From: JBCCFX01 sp039029515
GTDB taxonomy: Bacteria > Planctomycetota > Phycisphaerae > Phycisphaerales > SM1A02
Direction of reading: 5' to 3'
DNA length: 26,218 nucleotides
NCBI GenBank assembly: GCA_039029515.1
Contig: JBCCFX010000027.1
Location: 1-26,218 of the forward strand
Part shown: positions 14,381 to 23,100 of the stretch, one piece after another
Position numbering within the stretch: the stretch's first letter is position 1
Layout of the letters: each line of letters starts with the position of its first letter
Position numbers and translations under genes: made by a program
The notes under the pieces: model-generated
Told to the model about the DNA's origin: nothing
The model's input: only the letters and a program-made list of their open reading frames with translations
The model's database searches: none

Positions 14381-15427
14381 ATGAGGAAGTCAATGATGAT
14401 TCGGCCTGATACATGCCGACAGAAACGATCCGCGAGTCGAGCGGCCTTCACGCTGCTCGAGCTCCTCGTGGTCATCGCAATCATCACCCTGATCGCCAGC
14501 CTGCTGATCGTTGCCGTCAACAAAGGACGCACATCAGCGCGCAAGGCAGCGACGCAGTCGTTGATGAACTCCATGAGCCAGGCGATGCAGCGGTTCAAAG
14601 CGGATCATGGTTACTTGCCGCCACAACTCGGCGTCGAGCGACATTTGCTGACGCCTTTTGTCGCATCCGATCCCGCGTTGAGTGTTGAGGTGGTCTCGAA
14701 CTACTATTCAATCACGACACCGGCTGAGTACCTCGTCGGGTATGGCCACCACTATGAAGATGGTTATGGCCGTGTACCTGGTGGCGGTGCAAACACGTCA
14801 TGGGCATCGGAATCACCGCCGGTAGGCATTCGAAGCCCGGGTGCCGATGGGGTGTGGAACGCGACGCGATATGGCACCGGTCTGCTGAATGAGCGCATGT
14901 CGTATGGCCCAGGGGCTGCCCGTGGGTCAGAGACCAATCCGTACGAATTCGACAAGGGGCAGGTGTATGGGCCGTACCTTGATCTGAGCGATGACCGACT
15001 TCTTGGCGGCCTGACGGACACGCTGGACGTCGTCTTTCCGGGCGATGGCGCGTATGACGATTCGTTACCGAAGGTCATCGTTGATTCCTGGGACCAACCC
15101 ATTCGGTTTTACCGCCAGACGTATCTTCCGGGCTCGATTGGCCAGTCTGTCCGGTTCTCGGATCGCGACGGTGACGGCATTCATGATCCCGTCGGACTCG
15201 AAACCGTTGTGCCATTGCGGCCGTTTGATCTCGCCGCTGCATCCGGCATCGATGCGCGGAATTTCGACGGAACATACTTCAATGACGCTGATGGCGATTC
15301 GACGACCTCGTCCGAATTGAAATCGGCGGAATTCGCATTCCTGTCGGCAGGGCCGGATCAGCGCATTGACGACACGAAGCGTCGTGACGACTTCAACCGC
15401 GACAACATTGTGGAGGTCGGACAGTGA
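14381..15427 (+). CDS. GspG-like pseudopilin, large (348 aa)
   Basis: The prepilin signal RAAFTLLELLVVIAIITLI carries the cleavage site A22|F23 and Glu at +5 (E27). A long pilin helix with KGRTSARKAATQSLMNSMSQAMQRFKADHGYLPP follows, typical of GspG. The C-terminal part has the GspG-like segment IVDSWDQPIRFY, a calcium-type loop DRDGDGIHD and the ending FLSAGPDQRIDD. Normal GspG is about 150 residues, so roughly 200 extra residues are inserted between the helix and the calcium region. This gives a major-pseudopilin-like subunit with an added globular domain. Start choice is uncertain: ATG 14381 is listed, but AGGAAG at 14384-14389 would suit ATG 14393 or 14396. The next gene starts in the TGATG overlap at 15425-15429. 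Confidence 0.85.
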   Translation: MRKSMMIRPDTCRQKRSASRAAFTLLELLVVIAIITLIASLLIVAVNKGRTSARKAATQSLMNSMSQAMQRFKADHGYLPPQLGVERHLLTPFVASDPALSVEVVSNYYSITTPAEYLVGYGHHYEDGYGRVPGGGANTSWASESPPVGIRSPGADGVWNATRYGTGLLNERMSYGPGAARGSETNPYEFDKGQVYGPYLDLSDDRLLGGLTDTLDVVFPGDGAYDDSLPKVIVDSWDQPIRFYRQTYLPGSIGQSVRFSDRDGDGIHDPVGLETVVPLRPFDLAAASGIDARNFDGTYFNDADGDSTTSSELKSAEFAFLSAGPDQRIDDTKRRDDFNRDNIVEVGQ

Positions 15428-16239
15428 TGCATGGTTCTCGACACATCATGAATCGATTGACAGGTCGCACGCCGCGCGCGTTCACGTTGATCGAGATGCT
15501 CATCGTGATTGGCATCATTGTCATCCTGGCCGCGTTGACCACCACCGTGGGACTGCGGCTGCTGGGCGCATCGGAAGAGCGTGAAGCGGAAGACCTCATG
15601 CGCGTGCTCACCGTCGCCGTCGACGAGTGGGAACTCGACAGCCAGCGGTCGCTTGCCTGGGGCGAAGACGGCCTTGACGGCGATGGGATTGCGGCGCCGC
15701 GAGCTCGCTATGAGATTCAGAGCACGACGATGCATCCGTTTCACATCGTCGAAGTCGTGGGAACGCTCAACGACAACGCGCGTGTGAAAGATGTCGTCCA
15801 GGGCATCAATCCGCGCTATCTGCAGCAACTGGACGATGCGCTGGATCCACTGCCGAACTGGACGCGGCTGATTGATCCGAACGATCCATGCGCCTGCACG
15901 GCAAATTCGATTCGTGCGGAGTATCTCGCGCGAGCCGGCGAGCCGGAAGAGCAGTTGACCATCGTTGATCCGTGGGGAACGCCGCTGCGCGTGATTCATC
16001 CCGGCGCCGTGTACAGGCAGGGCGTGTCGTTCGGTGATCCGGATGCTGATGGCACGTTGCGTACGCCGCTCGAAGACATGTACGGCGTGGCGCGCAATCG
16101 TCGCCTCGTCTTCATCTCGGCAGGGCCGGATCAGAAGTTCGGCGACCTTCGTGAAAACAACGACCCGGAGTCTGCCGCATTTGTGGCAACGCAGGACAAC
16201 CTGTATTCGGGTGAACTCGTGGTTGAGTACTGGAAGTGA
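15427..16239 (+). CDS. Second GspG-like pseudopilin (270 aa)
   Basis: The prepilin signal TPRAFTLIEMLIVIGIIVIL gives cleavage A18|F19 with E23 at +5. The helix continues into REAEDLMRVLTVAVDEWELD. Later segments IVDPWGTPLRVI and FISAGPDQKFG match the GspG proline-turn and calcium-loop regions and are shared with the preceding protein, so the pair looks like a duplication with divergence. It is about twice the length of ordinary GspG. The start at ATG 15427 overlaps the previous stop by one base (TGATG); GTG 15424 is the other option. It ends LVVEYWK. Having two GspG-like subunits, one probably major and one minor, differs from a standard T2SS. Confidence 0.85.
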   Translation: MHGSRHIMNRLTGRTPRAFTLIEMLIVIGIIVILAALTTTVGLRLLGASEEREAEDLMRVLTVAVDEWELDSQRSLAWGEDGLDGDGIAAPRARYEIQSTTMHPFHIVEVVGTLNDNARVKDVVQGINPRYLQQLDDALDPLPNWTRLIDPNDPCACTANSIRAEYLARAGEPEEQLTIVDPWGTPLRVIHPGAVYRQGVSFGDPDADGTLRTPLEDMYGVARNRRLVFISAGPDQKFGDLRENNDPESAAFVATQDNLYSGELVVEYWK

Positions 16240-17156
16240 TGATGCCGCGTCAGAATGACACACAACGCCGTGCGTTTACGCTGATCGAATTGCTGGTGGT
16301 CATTGCGATCATCGCGATCATCGGCGGGATTACGATCTTCGCGGTTGGCCGGCTGGCCAAGGATGCGCGTCGCGTTGGTGCGACGAACGCCGTGATGGCC
16401 GTGCTCGACAACGCACGCTCCACGGCAATCCGTGAGAACCGTATTGTCGCCGTCGTGTTCCGCGCACGCTTTGGCGATGGCGATTCGGAATACACCGAAG
16501 CTGTGCTGTGCAAGTGGACCGGTGAGGTCTACCGCGTGCAGAGTGGTTTCTCGGGCGGTACAACATTTGCCGACCGGTACGTGCCCATTCCGGGCATTCC
16601 GCCGCGTCGCCTTCCGGAAGGGTTCAAGGTTGCAGGCGCGATGTATGGCCTGTTGTTGCCTGGCGATCAGGGCATCGCAGAGGAGGATCTGGATCTCCTT
16701 TGGGCTCCACAGACGACGTTGTCGGCAATCAGTCAGGATCCGAGCAGCCCGGGCGGTGAAGCGGGCGGTGCCATCATTACGGTGTTCTATAACGCGCGGG
16801 GCGAGCGCATCATGACGAATCCTGAGTCCGATTCAGTTGTCGGGTTCGTGGACTGGGATGGGAACTTCAGAGTGCCCGGTGGCGGCATGCGTCGCGAGGG
16901 TATGGATGAGCCATTGCAGGCTCAGAATCTGATGCCCATTGATACATCGTTTTCCCTTCAGGTGTACGAGGATGATGAACCGTACATCTATCCGACACCG
17001 TTCCTTTCGGTCTATGACGAGAACGAAGCGCGAGAGCTGTACAACACCGCCACCTGGGTGAATGCAGTCCAGCGCCGTGCGGACTACTCCGATTACATCA
17101 ACGAGCGTGCGGATCGAATTCACTTCAATCGGTACAGCGGAGTAGCCATGCGATGA
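16239..17156 (+). CDS. GspH/FimT-like pseudopilin (305 aa)
   Basis: The prepilin signal is RRAFTLIELLVVIAIIAIIG with cleavage A12|F13 and E17 at +5. The following VGATNAVMAVLDNARSTAIRENRIVAVVFRAR is the characteristic GspH/FimT helix-strand transition. The remainder (~210 residues) is a beta-rich domain with an extended C-terminus (YEDDEPYIYPTPFLSVYDE...), larger than normal GspH (about 170). GspH is a minor pseudopilin that joins the I-J-K tip complex. ATG 16239 overlaps the previous stop in TGATG (16237-16241); ATG 16242 or GTG 16236 are alternatives. The next gene begins in the ATGA overlap at 17153-17156. Confidence 0.85.
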   Translation: MMPRQNDTQRRAFTLIELLVVIAIIAIIGGITIFAVGRLAKDARRVGATNAVMAVLDNARSTAIRENRIVAVVFRARFGDGDSEYTEAVLCKWTGEVYRVQSGFSGGTTFADRYVPIPGIPPRRLPEGFKVAGAMYGLLLPGDQGIAEEDLDLLWAPQTTLSAISQDPSSPGGEAGGAIITVFYNARGERIMTNPESDSVVGFVDWDGNFRVPGGGMRREGMDEPLQAQNLMPIDTSFSLQVYEDDEPYIYPTPFLSVYDENEARELYNTATWVNAVQRRADYSDYINERADRIHFNRYSGVAMR

Positions 17157-18454
17157 TGCAGCGGACGCAGCACAACAGTCGTGTCGGACGCCGAGGCTTT
17201 TCGCTGATCGAAGTGCTGATGGCGATCTTCATCCTCAGCGTTGGCGTGATCAGTATTTCAGCCCTGTTCCCGGCTGGAATCGTGCAGCAACAGCGTGGCG
17301 CTGATGACGTGATCGGGCCGATCATCGCTGACAATGCGATGGCCATTATTCGATCCAAGGTCGATCCGTCACTGTTCTCCGATCTCGATTCCAGTGCTTA
17401 CAACATCAGCGCTGCGGACCTGCCATTGGATGTCGGGAGTGAGTCGACGGCCATGCCGTTTACGTCTCTCCAGGTCAACACCGATTGGCCGTGGCTGCGG
17501 CCGTCGATGATTCATGATCCGACAGACCCGTTCAATCCGTTGCACGGTGCGATTGATATTTTCAGTAGTCAGTACGTTCGTGCCACCCAGGGTGTTGGTC
17601 CAAGTGTCGACGGCAACCTCCAAATTGCCACGGAGTTTCCCGGCGGATTGGGATCCGGTTTGTATGGCATTCCATTCGACACAGACCGTGCCTTCGACGA
17701 GAACGGCAGTTCGCTTCTTCCGTTCGAGCGCGTCATTACACGGCAAGAGCGGTTCTATCCGCAGCAATCGGCAAGCAGTGCAGGCGGACCGGAAGACTTT
17801 GAGAAGCCGCAGTATGTCTGGGATTGCATGTTCCGACGGTACAACGGCCGGATTCAGGTGGCGATCTTCGTCTACCGCGTGATCCCGCCGCCGGGCTTTG
17901 ATGAGTGGGTGTATTACTCGCCGTATCGTCTGGACAACGGGACATTCGGGGCAGACGTTCCGTATCTGCCGGAACGACTGAATCTGGTGACACCGGCGGC
18001 GGAAGCCGCTATGGCGACACAGTCGCAGTGGAGTGCGTACAACCACGTTGACTTGTCGAACGAATCGCCGATTACGCCGTACGTTGTACGAGGTGTTGAC
18101 GGCGGTGAACCGTGGGACGAATTCAATCCGTACCAGAGCTGGTCTGCCGCGGGGCAGTGGCTGGTGACGCAGAACAACGAAGTGATGCGCGTGCTGTCCA
18201 ACCAGCGTGATGATGAGTCCGATCCGCTCGACGTGGAACTGATTCGTCCGCCGATGCCGATGCTCGATTTACCGTCGAACTACTTCTTCGGCACGGGCGC
18301 GGCATTCACGGCTCGTGGTGGCATTCGATACGACGGTTCGGTCACGCATATCTGGTACCTGCCCCGACAGGTTGAATTCGACGTGAACGATGACAGTACG
18401 ACCGATCTGACCGTGACGATTGAACCGGTCTTCGCAACGGTTCGGGAGCTCTAA
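17153..18454 (+). CDS. GspI/PilV-like minor pseudopilin (433 aa)
   Basis: The signal GRRGFSLIEVLMAIFILSVGV is the GspI/PilV type, with canonical G15|F16 cleavage and E20 at +5; it is the only classical pseudopilin here with Gly at -1. The next residues SALFPAGIVQQQRGADD follow the PilV-like pattern. The rest is a large beta-rich domain including VAIFVYRVIPPPGFDEWVYY and a C-terminal VEFDVNDDSTTDLTVTIEPVFA. Ordinary GspI is about 125 residues, so roughly 300 are extra. Start ATG 17153 overlaps the previous stop by four bases. In the classical system I initiates the I-J-K tip complex, which fits its place in the gene order. Confidence 0.85.
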   Translation: MMQRTQHNSRVGRRGFSLIEVLMAIFILSVGVISISALFPAGIVQQQRGADDVIGPIIADNAMAIIRSKVDPSLFSDLDSSAYNISAADLPLDVGSESTAMPFTSLQVNTDWPWLRPSMIHDPTDPFNPLHGAIDIFSSQYVRATQGVGPSVDGNLQIATEFPGGLGSGLYGIPFDTDRAFDENGSSLLPFERVITRQERFYPQQSASSAGGPEDFEKPQYVWDCMFRRYNGRIQVAIFVYRVIPPPGFDEWVYYSPYRLDNGTFGADVPYLPERLNLVTPAAEAAMATQSQWSAYNHVDLSNESPITPYVVRGVDGGEPWDEFNPYQSWSAAGQWLVTQNNEVMRVLSNQRDDESDPLDVELIRPPMPMLDLPSNYFFGTGAAFTARGGIRYDGSVTHIWYLPRQVEFDVNDDSTTDLTVTIEPVFATVREL

Positions 18455-18456
18455 AA

Positions 18457-20112
18457 ATGACAACGATGATGAGACAAACAGGAATCGTGCGCGCACGCCG
18501 CGCATTTACCCTGACCGAATTGCTGGTTGCGATCGTTGTATTGCTCGTGGTCATTGCGGCGACCTCGAAGATTTTCGGGACCGCATCACGCATCACCGCG
18601 GTCGCGACAGCAAATGCGTCGTTGATCCAGACGGTGTCGGCAGTTCAAGCACAGTTGCGGCGCGATATCGATTCCTACAACGATGATGGTCTCTTTATGA
18701 TCCGCAACCTTGCGGTTCGAAACGATGCGTATGGGCCGAATGCGCCTTTGATCAACCCGGTGCTGAAGCCGGATGAGTGGATTCGTTGCGATCAGCTCGT
18801 CTTCTTCCGAAGCGGCATTCAGGGCATGACGACTTTTGCATTAGCGGGTGACACGCAGCTGAAGTCATCGTCGAATGAGTCCGTCATTATCTACAGTCCC
18901 GGATTTCAGATCCCAGAAGGACGCGGGGCAACGCCAAGTTCGCCCGGGAGCTTTATTTACACGGTTTACGATGCACTTGGACCGACGGGTAATGTGAACG
19001 CGCAGATCTATCCGTTCAATCGTCAGGACATTGAGATGGTGCGCACGACGTTCCGTCCAATCAATTCTGGTGGTGCGGATAACGAAAGCACCACGATGTA
19101 CTCCGCGTCATCGTCAGACACACTGAACGGTGTGCAGCCGGAGTCTCGGCGCTGGATTCTCTGTCGTCAATCGGTGATTGGCGGCGATGATGATACGCAG
19201 GACGAGTTGAATCCGAATCAGGATGGCAAAGCGTTCTACATGAAGAACCGCGGCGCGAAGAGTATTTTCTTCAACGATCCGTGGGGGCCGAATGACTCGA
19301 CGTTCGCGAGTCGCCAGATTCGCGATGGCCGCTTCGACCTCTCAGCAACAATGGTGCACGATGTCCGTGATCGCTTGATTGAAGAGAGCGATGACTGGCA
19401 GGTGCAGCGACTCCTGTTTGAACGCGAAGTCATGCGGTATCCACGAGCCGAGCGATCCGCGCCGAGTATTCGACGGGTCGATCAGGCCCTCACCAACCAT
19501 GTGATGAGTCCAAACTGCAGCGACTTCCGCGTCGACTGGACGTATCGCAAAGGAAGCGGCGCAATCTTTGATACCAATGGTGTTCAGTTGCACTCTGGCG
19601 TGCAGTACGGCGAAGTGCTGGTCAATGGATCATGGCAGGGCGCGAATTCGCTCAATGAGTCTGAACTGAGTCAGCCATGGTTCGGCTGGTTTGATGAGGA
19701 TCGCGGCGTCATGCCATTCACGGTTGGTGATACGTGGGGTTCCGTGCCAGCCTGGTGGAATGGTGATGCGCCCTGGTGGACAAGTCAGAACCTGATCAAC
19801 AATGCTGATTTCGAATTTTCAATCTTCGCCAACAACATTGAGATCTTTGACGATCCAATGCCTTCCCAGGCCGGCACGGTCTTTGGCGTGAATGACGCCA
19901 AGCAATACCTCGCATCGTTCGGTTACAACCGCACGCAGCCGAGTACGATCGGGCCGGATGGACGACTGGTGCCCACATCAGTCGAGACAGCGTATACACC
20001 GTGGCCGGATGCGGTCCGCGTGCGCATGACGCTGCATGATGAAGATCTGAATCTTGAGTACGGACGAACGTTTGAGTTCGTCGTCGATCTGCCGGAGCGC
20101 GAAAATGACTAA
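18457..20112 (+). CDS. GspJ/PilW-like minor pseudopilin (551 aa)
   Basis: The prepilin signal ARRAFTLTELLVAIVVLLVVI has cleavage A16|F17 and E21 at +5. The helix ends in ATANASLIQTVSAVQAQLRRDIDSY, the GspJ/PilW pattern of a long N-terminal helix running into LxxDLxxY-type sequence. Near the C-terminus, PDAVRVRMTLHDEDLNLEYGRTFEFVVDLPE matches the closing strands of that family. Ordinary GspJ is about 200 residues; a ~300-residue middle with Trp-rich segments (WGSVPAWWNGDAPWWTSQN) is inserted. The start lies 2 bp after the previous stop, and the last eight bases overlap the giant GspK-like gene (ATGACTAA, 20105-20112), so the two are probably translated together. Confidence 0.85.
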   Translation: MTTMMRQTGIVRARRAFTLTELLVAIVVLLVVIAATSKIFGTASRITAVATANASLIQTVSAVQAQLRRDIDSYNDDGLFMIRNLAVRNDAYGPNAPLINPVLKPDEWIRCDQLVFFRSGIQGMTTFALAGDTQLKSSSNESVIIYSPGFQIPEGRGATPSSPGSFIYTVYDALGPTGNVNAQIYPFNRQDIEMVRTTFRPINSGGADNESTTMYSASSSDTLNGVQPESRRWILCRQSVIGGDDDTQDELNPNQDGKAFYMKNRGAKSIFFNDPWGPNDSTFASRQIRDGRFDLSATMVHDVRDRLIEESDDWQVQRLLFEREVMRYPRAERSAPSIRRVDQALTNHVMSPNCSDFRVDWTYRKGSGAIFDTNGVQLHSGVQYGEVLVNGSWQGANSLNESELSQPWFGWFDEDRGVMPFTVGDTWGSVPAWWNGDAPWWTSQNLINNADFEFSIFANNIEIFDDPMPSQAGTVFGVNDAKQYLASFGYNRTQPSTIGPDGRLVPTSVETAYTPWPDAVRVRMTLHDEDLNLEYGRTFEFVVDLPEREND

Positions 20113-23100
20113 GCTTGTATTTCGAGATGCGAGACAGCGTCGATCTGACGCCCTGGAGCGTCGTGGCAATACGCTTGTGCTTGTCGCCGCGATCCTGTCG
20201 CTGCTCGTCATCATTGCGACGGCGTTTATCACGCGATCGCAGGGCAATCGGTTGACAGGCAGTGCGTTGCTTGCGAGCGAACAACTCAACGATTCCCGAG
20301 AGTCGATTGCCGATGCGATCTCGTATGAGATTGCCAGTGCGTTGTTCGTGCGTCCGATCCCAAAGACAGATCCGTTTGCCAGCATCGGATTTTCGGCCGA
20401 TGCGAATACGCCACGGCGCCCCATACCGTCGAATGCGACTCGGTATGGGATGGACGTTGAGACCATCAACGTTGGCGGCTTTGTGACGTATGAGTTCCCA
20501 TACAATCGCGCGTCTCACGAAGTTCGCCCCTGGACGAACTGGCCTGACACCATGCCGCCTGGAGTACCGTTTGCGGCGTTGATCAATTCGATTCTGCCCA
20601 AGGGGCCGGGTCATGATCCATTGGGGACGGCGTTTCCGGTTCAACCCCTCATCGACATTCAGATGTTCAACGGATTGAGCCTGTATAACCCTGCAGGAAA
20701 TCCGGGAACCTCAGATACGCGATGGCTTGCTTCAACTGAACCGTATCGAATGACCACATCACCGGTCGTGAATGCGGATTCCATCGCGCACGATGTGAAA
20801 CAGTCGGACACGTTCTATCTGTGGCCGCACCTGACGAATCTGTCGCGTGCAGGCAACAGCTGGCGCGTGATTACTGACATTTCTGACATCGGTGATCTCG
20901 ATAATGATGGCCTTGGTCGCCTGGTGACCAATCTCAACATTCCCATTGAACAGTTCACACCGATTCGTCCCGCCGAGTTCTGGGGGCTTGCGGGCAATCA
21001 GCAATTTTCCACGGGCTATTCTGGTACGGGGCTGAGCGGTGGGACGGCGCCATTCCTGAATCGCTGGGCGAACTGGATGGGCGTTGCGCCGTTTCCTTCT
21101 GCCGACACACCGATTGGTCTTGCGGGTTACCTGCAGTGTTATATCCCGCAGTTCGGAGCTGCGAGTAACACCGGTTCAAGCCTGAACATTCCAAGCAACT
21201 TTGTTCGGCTGCGCGACCCGCAGGTTCAGGGGCTGACGTACCCAACGCTGGGCGGCAATCAGAGCGATGAGTTTGTCGATGGTTCGTTCCGGCATCTGCA
21301 GAGTCGAATTCTTGCCGACGCAGATGGTGATGGTTTCACCGACTCATTCTGGTTTACATCGCCGTTGGCGATGCCAAACGGACTTATGCAGATCGTGGCT
21401 GTTCGCATTGTCGACAACAGTGCGATGGTCAACGTGAATGCGGCATCCCGATTCGACGACGACGATACGCGCGGGGAGACGCCGGCCGATATCGCTTTGC
21501 TGGGGAGTAATCTGTCCGTACCGTTCTCATTCACGCATACACGGCGCGAAGCAAACGTCGGGCTGTTCGACAATCCGGACAACCGGATGGCCAATGTCAA
21601 TGGCGGCGTGGCCGGCGATTTCCGAGCCGGATATCGCCAGAGTCCTGAGGCGTGGAATCGATTCCAGATCAATGCTGGTTTCGTGCGCCGTGACGGTGTG
21701 AATTACGGCAACGCCATTCTCGCACCGAACAGCAATGACCGGCTTGCGTGGTGGCGTGGTAATGGTCGCGTGCCACAAGCGCGCAACTACAAGTTCCCGA
21801 ATCCTGACGATACGCTCGATCCGAACGATACGACCAAGACGTATTCGTTGTTTCCCGAGCGTTGGTACACCGGTTTCGCGCTCAACAACGAGATCGAATT
21901 GCGTGCCTACCACGGCAATAATATTGCCTGGGTGTGGTCGGCACTCGAAGCTGGCGTGCAGCGTCTTGAGAACACGGGGCCGACAGAAGGCTTGATCCGA
22001 GGCCAGTTGCAGTTGAACGAGAGTGTTGAAGCGGGTGAGTTCAATAAGCCCGCGCGAGCACTCCTTCGCGATGTGCGCCGAAAGATGACGACGTTCAGCG
22101 GTGCACGCAATGAACTGCTGCCGCCATGGCTCTGGCCGACGTTGTCGATCAACACTGACACTTCGGTGAATCCTGGTATTCAGAATGTCCTGGATAATGT
22201 TCCGGACCCAACGACGATTCGGTCGTTGCTGCTCGGACGTCGAAAATTCGACCTTCGAGGTGGCGCGAACCTGACGAATGCACTGGCGTTACGGCGAGAG
22301 ATCAATTCGGGGTGGACGTTTGACATACGTGCAGACTTCTATCGCGAAGATCTGCGAGATCTGATCGAACGGGCGCTCATTCAGCGGCCACGAAATACCG
22401 CTTTGGGTTATTTCACGGCGTTCAATGATGACTTGCAGGGCAGTCTGACCGAGCCGACGGGCGCGTATCTTCAGGAGAATGAGAATACGCCACCGTCCAT
22501 GAATGATCCCTTCATGATTCGAAACAACGAGCTTGCTTCGGGGCTCGCGGCGAACATTCTCGCGTATCGCAACGGCGATCTGCGTTCAAATCTGTTCCCG
22601 TACACCAATGTCACGACTGATCCGCGGCCGTTGCCGGACCAGTATCTGCTGCGTGATGCAATCAAGATCAAAGCTGAGCCACTCACGTTGCAACCAAACC
22701 GCATGATCGGTCTGGAAGCGCAGCCGTTTCTGCTTGAAGCGTTCATTGCGCACGTGCACGGCAGCGATCAGATGCCAACACCGCCACCCGGCGCTCCGGG
22801 ACAGTTGTCGCCCGCGAGCGATCCGATCCTGAACAGCGGTAGTTTTACGGTGGCTGATCATGAGCAGTCGACAGTCGTCTGCGTGCAGATTGCAAATCCT
22901 TTCGAAGTGAGTGTCGATCTGTGGGACTATGTGATCAGCGTGTTTGGACAGAATCTGCGTCTTGCAGACATCGTGCCGAACACGGATGAACGCTATCTTC
23001 CGCCCGCGACCGAATGGCGTCCGAGCACTGCGACATTCGCGGTCATCGATCGTCAGTTCGATCACGACAACCCGAAGTTTGGTGGCACGATTGCATCGTT

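Noticed and set aside
20054..20104. Upstream start for the giant GspK-like gene
   Set aside because: It would place 17 non-conserved residues before the basic N-terminus, deep in the preceding gene. The ATG in the ATGACTAA overlap fits the operon pattern.
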